Below, piece by piece: positions 36,682 to 47,965 of a DNA stretch of 64,000 nucleotides; within the stretch, counting starts at the first letter, position 1, and each line of letters starts with the position of its first letter. Both the position numbers and the translations under genes were made by a program. This DNA comes from Marasmius tenuissimus (Eukaryota > Basidiomycota > Agaricomycetes > Agaricales > Marasmiaceae): assembly GCA_029532415.1 (NCBI GenBank), contig JAQOTA010000061.1, forward strand, positions 62,001 to 126,000, read 5' to 3'. The notes beneath the pieces are model-generated. The model did not search any database. It was not told the DNA's origin and was given only the letters and a program-made list of their open reading frames with translations.

Positions 36682-37639
36682 TCTGTGTAGACTGCCCGGG
36701 ATTAAGATCTGAATTAGTCTTGGACCACTTTGGTGGCCACTGAAAAAGAGCAATATCTCCCTGCTGCAAGTCTTCTGGGGTGCTGCCCTGCAGTCTCACC
36801 TATGAGAAAGGTGTGAGTCAATCACACATATAACCATTCTGATTGAGAGCACCTCTTATTACTATCATGAATGTCACTGGAGCTATAAGAGAGCGAGCAA
36901 GCTCAATGTTGAAGCCAAAACACAGAAGGGGGACGGGTGACACGTCAGTTCTCACCGCCGCTCAGTAACGAGCTCCCTTAAACCGGCCCATCTAACAAAT
37001 TCCCTTCAAGAGCCCGCCTACGTCGCTAGGCGGAATGACCATAACAATAAGATGGCAACAATATGAAGAAAGAAAGAGGGGAGCTAAAGTTCGTCAACGG
37101 GTCAAAAACAGCTTGGGAAGGCACTAATTGTCATGAAAGATGTTTCATGCGGCCGAAGCCTGAAGAGGGTCACGGATTGGAACGAACACGAATCCTGGCA
37201 AATTTAAAAAAGCATTAAATATTGTTTCATGATCTGCATTCGCATGACATGCCGCATGCATTTATATGCCTATTGCGTGCGGGAGGGTGAGACCAGGTGC
37301 ACGCGGAAAGGCGAACGTCACCCTGCATTGTCTCTCAAAATCAAAACCAAGAGGAACGACACCTTCTGAGACACGATTAGTCGCCTAATTTTGTAGCTTA
37401 GCTGCTCGTTCGAGAGCAAAAGGCGGGAAACGAAGTCGAGGAATATGCCAAAACGGTGAGGGAAACCGTGGCAGAAGCGAATCAAAGTGGACTCACGGCT
37501 GAGACGCTCCAGGTCGTAGTTGTAGCTGCCCCTACCCAGTCTTCTCTTCTGATTTATCTCGTCAAGCTGCGAGCAATTGTCTGTGGTGAAATCTAGATAC
37601 GACATATGTCAGTCAGAGGTCAAGTCATGGTCATGACCG
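36682..37639. other. Intergenic between E1 and the second module
   Basis: No gene is supported. Minus-strand frame 37318-37605 (95 codons) resembles coding sequence only weakly and matches nothing I recognise. Confidence 0.4.
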
Positions 37640-37910
37640 CGCGCTCGTCGTTGGAAGAAAATGGAAGGTCCGGGTGGGTGCATAAAGCGAGCAAGCAATT
37701 TGAAACGTTCCGTCAAGCCCAAACGTAAACCTCGACCTCCTTCTGGTATGTACGTTCCGTTGAGAGGGGTCAGTGAAGAGATGGAAGCACAAACAAGAGA
37801 GAAGGAGCGTGTGTCATCGATTTATCGGCCGAAGTATGGACTTGAGGGTAGGTCAACCACGCCTCGAGAACCCGGGCCCGAAGTAAACCGATCACGATAT
37901 ATCACATAAT
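37640..37910 (+). repeat. Repeat R2, F-box upstream block
   Basis: Collinear with R5 over about 270 bp: GCGCTCGTCGTTGGAAGAAAATGG here, GCGCTCGCCGTTGAAAGAGAATG at 51984, through to the CATCGGCCGAAG-type core (given in shortened parts: GCGCTCG, GTTGAAAGA, CCGTCA, CAGGTCAA). The DNA following it is the decayed F-box copy 2, as expected if the promoter was duplicated with the gene. Confidence 0.65.
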
Positions 37911-39730
37911 ATTGTCGCCTTGGTCTTTGACCACCACGGCTGAAGAAGCGCTGAGGTAAACGGCGACAATGAGCTAAGGTGCAAAGGGTCCTTCTCGACA
38001 ACTATCCGTAACAACCGTCAAGAACTATTCTGTCCCAGACTCGTAGGATGGATTTGATCATATTAATGAACGGCGACACGAACTCGACTCTTCATCGCCA
38101 CCAAAGAAGCCAAAGCGGTGGAGCACGAAGCGAATTGATCGAGTTCGTGTTCAATACGAATGATGAGTTTCCTGACCGGGACCGTCTTTCTTCACGTAGA
38201 ATCCTCAAAAGGAAAAACATAACCCAAAGCCGCCCAAAGGAGGCGGGGGAACTTAGTCTCCCACCGAGATGCCGAATCTGATGCCATTGGATGGCTGCCC
38301 AGTTCCTCCCTTATCTGACTCGAAATGCTTATCTTTATCTCTTGTGCACCATACTTTCCAAAACAATCTCGTCTCCCCGAACGATATTCATGCCCTGCAC
38401 GCGTACAAAGACATGGGTCCATTGAATGGGTCAGGCATATACTCAATAAGTTAGGCTGCCATATGTCAAGTACGTCTCTCTCGCTTTGTCTCACCAAGTC
38501 GGGTCAGCATACGTCGTTGCGGAGTGAGCGAGATCGCCTTCCAAGGGAATCTCCGAACGAAAAGGGGAGTTTGGGTTTTGTAGAGCCCACCGATCGTACC
38601 TTGACCTTGACTGGCAAGGATTGTCATGATGACTTGGCACGTAGGAGGGACATGTTGTGCAAAGCTTGACACGGATGTGCAAACGAATGAAAACCCGCAT
38701 ATGAAGAAGAGGATTACGCATACCTTGGAAGGCGTGTTTTCGTGAGCTCTTTTTATTCGTTGTCCCGGAGTTCCTGAATGACCGAATGGTACTTTTGGTA
38801 CTCTGGGGGATGTAAAGCTATTTTATAAACGGGCCGCCGGGAATTGGTTGAGACTGGCAGACTGCCGTGGTAAATCGAGGCAGGATAAAAACATGATTGG
38901 TGGGTGAGTTTTCTCTACTTGCGTCTTCTGTATACGTTTTTAAGGGTTCTAAGGGGTGTTGTAATAGAAGACATCCAACCTCGAACAATATCAATACGCT
39001 TCGAACCGAAAGCAGACAGTTATCTCCCCCTTCTCCCGCTGTCCTCCGATCACCCCCGATGCTACTCGCATCTCACATAAGCATACCGTCTTCCCTAATC
39101 CAGGTAGCAAGAACTCCCATTCGCATGAGGCAAACCGAAGCAGTCTTTTGGATGCTACCGATGAAACAAGGCAAATATTTAGACTCCGAGATAAGGCTGA
39201 AAACACAGCTTCAGACGTACAGAATGCAGCTGAGGAGGCTGAGGAGGAGTACGCTACGAGATCATTCAGACGATTCGACAACTCAATTCCATACTGTCTA
39301 TGACCAAGTCGCCGGAACACAATCACCCGACTAGATCTGTCAGATTCAGACAGTCAGTGTTGTGCATACAATTGAATCTGCTCATCCATGAGTCCTTCTA
39401 TACCGGACTTAGTCAGAACTTGCAGGTTTCACCCGCTTAATCGAGAAAACCAACTTCAAGTGGATCCGACGCGTTCCCGACGAATTAGCAAGCCGAGCCT
39501 GTAAAATTGAGTGATGAACGGAGATGCTGATTGTGCGCTACGTGTACCAGTGCCATGACCAAGGAATTATGGACGAAGAAGCGGGGGATCGGTCATCTGG
39601 ATGAGTGCTCCGTCAGTGACTTTGTGGTTTGAACGACGTTGCTCATACTATCCCATCTAGAGATCTATTCCTGGAGCCACACGTTCCGATGAATTTATTG
39701 AAATAATGTGGAGTGGAGTGAGAAACTGTT
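37911..39730 (+). pseudogene. F-box gene copy 2, decayed
   Basis: Scattered similarity to the intact F-box gene appears in the same order. LSLPPEMPNLMPLDG and CLSLSLVHHTFQNNLVSPND (about 38262-38390) match the F-box LSLTRVNHTFRTTLLSPE. LGFVEPTDRTLTLTG near 38574 matches LDLVSPTDGTLFFG. Around 39600-39720 the last-intron DNA is clear: GTGACTTTGTGGTTTGAACGACGTTGCT versus the intact copy's GCCACTTTGTGGTTTGGACGACATTGCT (compare short parts). Reading frames are broken repeatedly by stops and deletions, and most of the middle is missing. Confidence 0.65.
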
Positions 39731-41308
39731 ATTTTGTAAAGTTGGCAATAATTTGGCTCCCTACAAGCTCCCTATACTAAGTCCTTCGCTCAGTGAGCTC
39801 ACGGCCAGCTTCTCTGATCTCATATCCACTTTCTCTAGTGTTCTTACGCCTCCAAATCCGACTCCCCAGAATCCCTAGCGGATCGAGCATTGTTGTGATG
39901 TTCTCGACGTATATCGATGACGGTTGCGAGGGAGGTCTCGCAATCCCCAACAATGGTTGCTATGAATGTTTTTTCGTCGTGGATAGCCATCCCAAGGGAC
40001 ACTCGGACAATGATGAAGGCAGAAGCAATCCCCTTTTCAGTTCCAGGTTAAGCTATTGTGGCGCCTGGACAGCAAGCCACTCACCATGACATACACCAAA
40101 GAATGGAAGGTGACTTCTCTCAATATTTGTGAGTTTGGGGACCCGATCACGAAGACAGGCTATACAAAAGCAATACTGCCGGGTACATTAAACCCGACTC
40201 CAGGCTGAGGCGCTAGGTTATGGGATGTTCTAAGCTTCCTCGAGGGAGTGTAGAGACTCACGTTGCGGAGAGAGCGATCTTATACACTCTGCGTGACTTG
40301 CTTTGGGGCGGTAGGTATCTATCCGCTTTGGCGCATGAGTGAGATAACCAACCTGAGCAGTCAGCAGCAAGCTTACCGATAAGGAAAGTCAAGATGATAT
40401 TGGTACCACAAGTAATCAGACTGAGAACGATGAAAAACCCGATGTGGATGCTGCCGGGATCAATTAAGACCACAAGGGTACCGAGTACTGGGTGTGTGAG
40501 GGGTATATCGCGCATCAAGGTTACCGTGACTGAATGGCACTCACTGCTTGATGCAATGCAGAGAAAACTAGGTCCCACTATTGCCCATACATTGCGGTTC
40601 TATATGTGGTAGCAACGCCATAACTGCTCCATTCCGGTCGAGAAGCGTTGAGTGATATCCTAAGCTATGATCATAGATTCTGTTTACCATAATAATGTCG
40701 GTCGCCCCACTATTCCATATAGGTCAAAAGGTCATTAGTAGGCGGTATTTTCCTGCCTGAATGGGTACTCACTTTGCGATAACGGTGAACATCAGTGCCA
40801 CGATCTCCATGGATCCAAAGGAAGTTTTATCGTGGCAGGTCAATGCTGATAATTTATGGCTTCAGAGAGATGCATCCAACTTGCTGACTTGACTTGATAC
40901 ATCCAGCACTTCTGGCCCGCTGGGATAATTACCTGGATTTTTTTGGTAATAGATAGCATATCTGAGGCCAAAATTGATAGTTGCTGCGACATATATGACG
41001 GTGATCAGGGCACAATGAACCCAATGACGATCCTGTTCTCGGGTGAGAGGAATATACATGCATAGCATGTAGAGGACAGTGTGTACGCTTGGGGGGGAAT
41101 AAGCCAGATTTAGCCTCAGAGCAACATTGGTGTTACGATTCACCCCTACTCCCACCAACGAGCGCCCACACAGACGCCCTTCTCTACCCAACTCACCCTT
41201 CCTCATCACCTTTCCCACCCATTCAAACATCTCTATAGACAACTCCGTGAAGCAAGTGGAGCTATGCATTCAGACCACAGCTCCAGACCATGCCCAGCAA
41301 ACACCTCC

Positions 41309-42436
41309 CACTGGGGGCATTTTTCTGTCAAGTAGGACATGTCGTGGTGGTGTCAAGTAGGGCATGACAGCATATGGTCTTCTACAGGACCACTGTGACT
41401 GTAAACAAAGAATAAATGTCATATTTTTATCCGGTATCTGAGCAATACCTGCTCCGGAAACTGAGTTTCCGATCAAACAATGTGTCATAGAAACAAAGGA
41501 ATCTACTTATGTCACATAGATCCTTTGTTGCTCCGATTGACAATTGTGGCCAAGTTTCACCACCAAAGTGCTGTCCGACCAGTCAGTTCTCCTTGATAGC
41601 AACACTTTGAGTGCCGAACTAGATATCTTATAGTGGCATTCCAATGCTCAGTGAATGCATAGGAGGTTCTAGGTCTTGAATATGTGAATTTGGTTGCTGT
41701 ATACTCAGGGCAGAATATGCGGGGATTGAACGAACTTTGCGGCATGCCATCGGCAACCTGCAAGGGAGAGTTCCAGGCCCGAACCAAATCTGACTGAACT
41801 CGGTACTCAGTCGGACTCGGAGGCTGGTCATAGATTGAAGACAGCCAATCAGAGCAAAGACAATCTAACTGGGAGGAGCTCCAATCTAACCCCAAGATAG
41901 GCCTTGAAACCTACTACCGCGATACCAGTCTTGTTTAACCCCCATACAAGTAGATATGTAATACTCAAACAGGGGACATACTACACCCTTGCTGAAGGCT
42001 GTTATTCAAGCGCCTTAGGCTCAGGCAAGCAGATGATTCATCTGAATGGATGCCATAGAGTTTTGAGGCTCCTGTAAGATACGCTATCTATGTATACAAG
42101 GCCTGCCACACATGCCTCCTTGGACCCTCGTTGGATAGTGGTTTACATAGTCTTATGCTGGAAGTCCAGACCAGCAAGCAACCCAGGGGCCAGCCCAATG
42201 ACATTGATGCCGGGATTGAATTTGTTTTGAGCATTGTGTGGCCCGTGCCCTGATTTGAGAGCAATGGTCTGGAGAGTGGTCCAGGGATCACAATTTATAA
42301 AAGAAATGAATAAACAAAGAAAATATGATCTATCCTTTGTTCTTGGTCACGGTGGTCCTGTACAAGACCAGATATCGTCATTCCCTACTTGACACCACCA
42401 CGACATGCCCTACTAGACAGAAAAATGCCCCCAGTG
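41309..42436. mobile_element. CACTA-like non-autonomous element E2 (1128 bp)
   Basis: Starts CACTGGGGGCATTTTTCTGT and ends with its reverse complement. The TIRs are about 110 bp and highly similar. The TSD is TCC on both sides (41306-41308 and 42437-42439). Each TIR holds an internal direct repeat of the form GT(C/T)AGTAGG(A/G)CATG. E2 lies inside the solo LTR, so it is younger. It encodes no transposase. Confidence 0.9.
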
Positions 42437-42663
42437 TCCACATGCCACCCCGAGTCATAACATATGAACAGCCACAACGACTCACACGATACTTGCAGCC
42501 ACTCCCACGACGACTCAGTCCAACTACAAACGACTCACACGCTCGCGACTCAGCGTGACTCAGAGCAACTCTGGACCTAGACAGATTCCAGTATATAAGC
42601 CCAATGTACATACAACCTTTCCTCAGCTTAACAACTTGGTTAATACACCAGTGAAAGCCCACT

Positions 42664-42761
42664 TTGACCCTTGACCTTCGACACTCGACCTTCAACACTT
42701 GACACTTGACCTTCGACCCTCGACACTTGACTCTTGATTCTCGACCTTCGAACCTCGCCCT
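42664..42761. repeat. Fourteen tandem heptads inside the solo LTR
   Basis: Exact 7-bp periodicity runs for 14 units with consensus T(T/C)GACCT/TCGACAC (TTGACCC, TTGACCT, TCGACAC, TCGACCT and so on). It lies about 70 bp downstream of the TATATAAG box, i.e. within the likely transcribed R/U5 part of the LTR. Confidence 0.85.
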
Positions 42762-42834
42762 CGCTTAAAAGAGTGACTTGAGAGGACACTAGCCGTGCCC
42801 TATCATATCAATTGGAGACATTGCCTACCATAAA

Positions 42835-44511
42835 CACTGGGGGCATTTTGATGTCTAGTAGGACATGATGTGCTTGTGTCTAGTAGGGAATGACAGCATC
42901 TGGTCCTGTACAGGGCCAGTGTGACCATAAACAAAGAATAAATGTTATGTTTCCATCCCTTATTCAGAAAATTCTTAGGCTACGACCACCTATACAGACG
43001 ACGCATGAGTAAGAGCTACGATAGCAAGTCAGTAAGGTATATAATATCAACGAGAATACGAGAGCACTCACCTCCTCAGAGAACCATCGTGGTGGTAAAC
43101 AGCTGAGGAGGGAGCATCGAGGAGAAGCAAACTAAAAACGTAAACGAGGCACGTGATACGGGAATGTCCGAATCCCAACAAAAATCTCTGCTCAAGAAAC
43201 TGGGCCTTTCCGTCAAACACACGGCACGTCGGAGGAACGGACTACTGAAAATTGGCCATGCAATTGCCGGGATCACTGATCGCACGGGCAATGCCGGGAA
43301 CAAGGACATTGCGGTGCCGTCCCGACCAGTTGTCCGAACTCAGGTTTCCCTGCCTGATAACAACATTTTGCGTGCCAGGCTGACAGATAGTGGTAATTTT
43401 TTGGGTAATAGTTGCTTTGACAAGGCTATAAGTGTTCAAGGCATTTACAATGTGGTGATTTGACCACCATACACCGAGTTTCAGGGCAAGATGATAAGGG
43501 AAATCTACTTTGCGGCATGCATACATCAGTAAGATGCAGCATTTCCCGGTGGCCGTTCTTGGCCTTTCTGGGCCTTTTAGCCGGTCTCTCAGGCTGACAG
43601 GTTCACCGGCTGAAAAAATGCGAGTGAACGAGGGCTTTCAGCACTATACCCCGCATGCAATAATAAGCCACTGACCTTCCAAAGGGGCTCTCTAGCCTAA
43701 AAACAGAGATGGGCACAGAAGATGTGGACAAAAAACCTCTCAATACTCGCGTTTTTATGCCAAAAACCCAGCCGGTGGGAATTTTGACATAGCCGGTCAG
43801 GGCCCAACCTTTCAGCCGGTACCAGCCAGGAACGGTTGAAACCGGTAATTTGTGATCTTACTGATGTAATGCTGGCGGCACGGGAGAGTCCCACGTCTGA
43901 ACCAAGGAATTAAACTTGGTGCTCAGAGAGGCCGGCCACAGGCTGTTGACAGCCGTTCAGAGCAAAACCAATCCACCCGGAAAGAGCTCCAAATAGCTAT
44001 CGATGTAGCTCAGTGAGATAGCCATTTAAAAATTTAAGTACCACCATACAGCCGACACCAAAGTGCTCGAGCATGGGGTGGCACAAATAGTACCACACTG
44101 TCTGACCAGAGTGTTATTCAAGTACCGCAGGCTTGAACAGGCAAACTGTCGTTTATCAGCCACAAGATACTCAAATTTTGGATCCAAAGTGTTGATACCT
44201 CTGTCAAATACACTATCATCTCAGACAATGCCTCCCGCACTAAGCTTCTTCATTGGATATCTCGGCAGATCGGCAAGCAGCCCGGAAGTCAGTGATGGTA
44301 TTCAGTTCCTTGCGGCCCATGCTCTAGTCTGGCAAGCAACAATCTAGAGAGTCATCCAGGGATCTTGATTTATGAAAGAAAATAAAGGACAAAGAAATTA
44401 CCATCCATTCTTTGTTGTCAGTCACAGTGGTCCTGCACAAGACCAGATGCTGTCATGCCCTACTAGACACGAGCACATCATGTCCTACTAGACAGCAAAA
44501 TGCCCCCAGTG
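42835..44511. mobile_element. CACTA-like non-autonomous element E3 (1677 bp)
   Basis: TIRs of about 110 bp begin CACTGGGGGCATTTTGATGT on the left and CACTGGGGGCATTTTGCTGT on the right (reverse complement). The TSD is AAA (42832-42834 and 44512-44514). Comparison with the copy 4 membrane gene shows uninterrupted host sequence across the site. The interior holds CCGGT-rich palindromic DNA (about 43570-43860), probably another nested small element, and short frames without transposase motifs. Confidence 0.88.
43570..43860. repeat. CCGGT-rich palindromic stretch inside E3
   Basis: Several inverted AGCCGGT / ACCGGCT motifs (43578, 43606, 43769, 43791, 43814, 43850) flank a non-repetitive middle. 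The pattern resembles the subterminal CCGGTT repeats of the hAT-like element at 55857-56508, so this may be a related nested element. I could not fix ends or a TSD. Confidence 0.4.
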
Positions 44512-44620
44512 AAAGGACTGATCAAACCTAGAGTCACAGCCCGTTAAGGCCAGCAAGAAAACTGGAGAAAAAGTTTGGACCTACGGTGCTTAGAAGCTAT
44601 ATTGGGTCTAGGGATCGTAT

Positions 44621-46066
44621 GGGGGGGGGGCCATGCAGCACTTTTTTCAACTTCGAGTTGGCAAATTGAAGAGAATAGAGAACCACTGGGAAGGACGTGA
44701 TGAATCTACCAGGCTTCCGTGAGTTTGAGTATCAGTTTCTCGCGGTTTCATTTTACCTGTTAGTCATGGTATTCAAGGTTGGCGAGTACTTGAAGCCCAA
44801 TCAAGTTGCCATTGGAACAAATTTTTCTCATATGGAATACAACATCCTTGGCATATGAGGGATCATTGCCATTTTGAGTTGCCTAACTTCTGAGAATTCA
44901 CTTCCAGCCCGACACCTCCTACTTGGCACCTCAGCCTTCTGATGCCGATTTTATCAGCGTTCTCCAGATCTTCATGGGCACTCTCCTCGATGCAAGCAGC
45001 GAGGTATCAGCCCTAAGATCCACAATGTTGACATAAATCTAATGTTGAGGGTGGCAACGAGATAAATGATTATCCGGTACCAGCTTGGAGGCGATCAAAA
45101 AAAAGAGGAGTCGCTGCGTATCACAGACAACTCGGGATTAGATCAAGCAATCGAGGTGATACGTCGGCGGTGATGCAAGGTTAGGTTCTCTTATGGCTCG
45201 TATGCTTATTGTGCGAGCCCAGATTGGACTTTACAAAACACCCTGATGGACAAGCACAAATGGCTGTCCATTCCCGCACCCTTCAGCCGCTCAGCATGGC
45301 GGGGATCTGAATGTCACAGCATATGGGTGCCATGATCTCTTGAGGCCGGATGAGCGGCGAGATACATGATCTTCTCACCAAACAGCTGTCAGTGTGAGGG
45401 TTTGCATGGAGGAAACGGGCATGGTGACGTGATGAGGATAGGCATATCAGTTGTCGGCTTGATGAATAAAATGTGTGATCCGTATGACAAGATTTACGAT
45501 ACACTCGAAAGGCCACGGCCAGGCTCCATTCACGGCAAAAAACAGGAACTTGTGAATTTGTAGGATTCTTGGATTAAAAACTCTCAAGAGATTACTGAGT
45601 GGTCAGGTATGTGGAGAATAGTGAATCCTCTGAGATTCTCATCCCTTGATGCTGAAGAAATATGCCTCCCCTGGTACGACACTTCCGATTGAAGCAAAGG
45701 TACCAGTCAAACAGATGTCCCTGCGGGTTACTCGATGAGATCATACTTGCCGTGAAGGATGGGAACGGCAGGCCACACCAAGCGCGCAGTAAATGTAAGT
45801 TGAAGGTCATTGAGGCTTATTGCCGAGACGGGAAGACAAGTACGGCCTGAAGCTTTGAACTGCACCATTGACTCCAGGACACCACTTCTCAGGCACTTCC
45901 TTTAGGACTCTATGTAAAGTAAGAATACCACCCAATCATTCACCATCAGCAATGATAGTAAATTCCCGGAAATGACGACCTCCTGTAGGTGCGGTGCAGG
46001 ACCCAGAGTGTCGGTAGGGCTGTGAGGCGCGAGAATCCCTTGGCCACATCAGTCATCTGTCACTCA
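44621..46066. other. Unannotated DNA between membrane gene copy 2 and E4
   Basis: A run of 11 G occurs at 44622-44632. No frame here looks like a gene. The minus-strand frame 45283-45516 and its plus-strand opposite are short and unsupported. Confidence 0.4.
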
Positions 46067-47323
46067 CACTGCGGGCATTTTGATGACCAGTAGGACATGA
46101 CGTCCTTGTGTCCAGTAGGGCATGACAGCATCTGGCCTTGTACAGGACCACTGTGACCGCAAACAAAGAATAGATGATTGTGTTTTTCATCCAGTATCGT
46201 GAGAGAGTCCCGGAGCCCGGGAGTCTGAGCCGTCTGGGTGTCCGACTCATCCAAGTCATATCATGTGAGCCCACCAAGCGCCCATCAACGCATGGCAGGC
46301 TGGTACTTTATTTTCGCTCTTTGAGGAGTTTTGCTCGTTCAAGACTTCGAAAGACTTCAATTTTTAAGCTGTCTCAGCACATCTAATCCACACAAAAAAA
46401 CACCTTTACAACCCACAGAAAGAAGGGAAAGACTTAGTCTCTGTAGTATGTACGGGTGAATATCTCAAGAATGAGATTGGCGTGCTTGTGATTTGTGAGC
46501 GCTTGAGCTCGCACACGGCTTCGAGCCTTGGGATACCGGGAGATTTTGACAGATAAATCACAGGAGTTTTAATATTGTCCAACAGTGTACGCCGTAATAC
46601 TGGTTTCGGTGGACAGTGGGATGTTGAATGTCAGTGTCACCTCAATGTTGTCCAAGGACGCGTCATGATGGAGAAATAACGCGTCGCGGCATCGTGAGAA
46701 ATATCCCGATATAGGTGATAGTCACGTGTATATCACCCATGCATAACTTGGGGTGTCGACCTTTCCAGATTGCAGTCAATCCCACTTAGCATTCTCAGCT
46801 TCAGAGCTCTAGTTGAAGCTCTCACTGAGCTGATCAGTACTGATACCCTCGAAAGAATAGAGGCTGATGTGTTCTAACTTTTGCGCAAGTTTTGCAGCCC
46901 TCAATCATAATGGTATCTTTCTAACTACAGGCTAACGATGAAATACAATCATTTTTTGATGTCATTTGAGCAGAAATAACGTCTAAGAAGTTGCAGAAAC
47001 ACCTCACAGTACCTCCGGCACCTGTGGTCTGGCTCAGACTTTGCGGAATTTGACTTGGAGGCTCGAACTTGGACACACAGGTGACTCGTATACGTACTCC
47101 CGGTTTCCCGGATGCTCTCAATATTGTGGACCGTCCGCTCCGGAAACTGACGCGTCATCGGAGAGAGGCCCCGAAATCATGTTATTGAAACAAAATCAAC
47201 GGAAAGAACATACCATCAATCCTTTGTTTTTGGTCACAGAGGTCCTGTAAAAGACCAGATGCTGTTATGCCCTACTGGACACAAGCACGTCATGTCCTAC
47301 TGGTCATCAAAATGCCCGCAGTG
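46067..47323. mobile_element. CACTA-like non-autonomous element E4 (1257 bp)
   Basis: Both ends read CACTGCGGGCATTTTGATGA inward, with TIRs of about 110 bp. The TSD is TCA (46064-46066 and 47324-47326). Unlike E1-E3, both ends carry the same C in CACTGCGGG and the same GACCAGTAGG motif, so the two TIRs of one element resemble each other more than those of other elements. No transposase is encoded. Confidence 0.9.
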
Positions 47324-47679
47324 TCAGATTGGGCTGGATTTGTGGTCCGGTAGGCCTCGCAGTCAAAGCGAAGCTAGCCCGGAGTGCACGTCAAAAAAAA
47401 CCCATGGTTGAACCCACACAGCTAAGACCAGGTATATTGCCAGTGAACAAATAAACAAATACTAAGGTCCAAAGCGATACCGGGATTGCATAGAAGAAAA
47501 CAAAAAAGCCCAACAGTCAAAAGTAATTGACAATACAAATGTTTAACAGGGACAGACTCGCCGAATGAATGCCGTATGAGTTGGTATGCTATCGTATGTG
47601 CGAAAATGAGAACAGGTACCACAAAAAGCCAAGTATCTGTCGCACAAGACAACGTCTACATCAACGACCCCGTTGGTGT

Positions 47680-47965
47680 AGTGAAAAAGCGACCAAAAAG
47701 CACCGTCAACTCTAAACCCAATCCCATTATTCCCTTCCTAGCCCTGAGTGTATCGTTAAGAAGAGATATGTCTAGTGAAGGCACGCTAGAAAGACAAGGT
47801 GAAAATACGAGTACAAGAGAGATTCGAAAATGATAGCGCGTCACAAGCAGTAAGGTGAAAGTACAAAGGCAAGGAAGAATGCGCGTTCGTCATTGCTGCA
47901 TCGGCCGAAGTTTTGAGCTTGAGGACAGGCCAGCCGCTCTTCGGGAACTCGGAGTTAAATTTACC
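47680..47965 (+). repeat. Repeat R3, F-box upstream block of collapsed module 3
   Basis: Aligns with R2 and R5 (AAGCACCGTCAACTCTAAACCC..., later CATCGGCCGAAGTTTTGAGC and CGGGAACTCGG). No F-box sequence is recognisable downstream. An ATG at 48082 opens only a 22-codon frame, and the frame 48167-48388 is unrecognised. Confidence 0.6.

Larger units (their letters stand above)
41131..42810. mobile_element. Solo LTR with 5-bp TSD, split by E2
   Basis: Comparison with the membrane gene copy 4 defines the insertion. The host reads AGCAACATTGG before it and ATTGGAGACATTGCCTACC after it, so ATTGG (41126-41130 and 42811-42815) is the target-site duplication. The insert begins TGTTACG and ends ATATCA, the TG...CA ends of an LTR. 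Removing E2 and its TSD leaves about 549 bp. It contains a TATATAAG box at 42592 and a heptad repeat. No internal retrotransposon sequence is present, so this is a solo LTR left by recombination. Confidence 0.85.
39844..44620 (-). pseudogene. Seven-helix membrane gene copy 2, split by transposons
   Basis: Minus-strand segments match copies 1 and 4: the helix 1-2 block (VHTVLYMLCMYIPLT; VHCALITVIYVAATINFGLRY) at 41098-40950, a helix block at 40500-40390, KSRRVYKIALSAT at about 40300, and the tail GIASAFIIVRVSLGMAIHDE to the TAA at 39844-39846. After ESGLMYPAVLLLYSLSS the frame meets a stop, while the matching VTFHSLVYVMV lies in another frame, so a small indel near 40150 breaks the gene. The 5' region is interrupted by a solo LTR (41131-42810) containing E2, and by E3 (42835-44511). 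Homology to the copy 4 5' region resumes at 44512 (ACCTAGAGTCACAGCC... versus ACCTAGAATCAAAGGC...). Confidence 0.75.

Noticed and set aside
39793..40089. Plus-strand 98-codon frame
   Set aside because: It is antisense to the conserved GIASAFIIVRVSLG tail of membrane gene copy 2.
44622..44632. Run of G considered as a telomere-like or G-quadruplex signal
   Set aside because: A single homopolymer run without repeated G-tracts; could also be a sequencing artefact.
46690..46760. ACGCGT/CACGTG-like palindromes considered as a promoter
   Set aside because: They lie inside the non-autonomous element E4 with no gene next to them.
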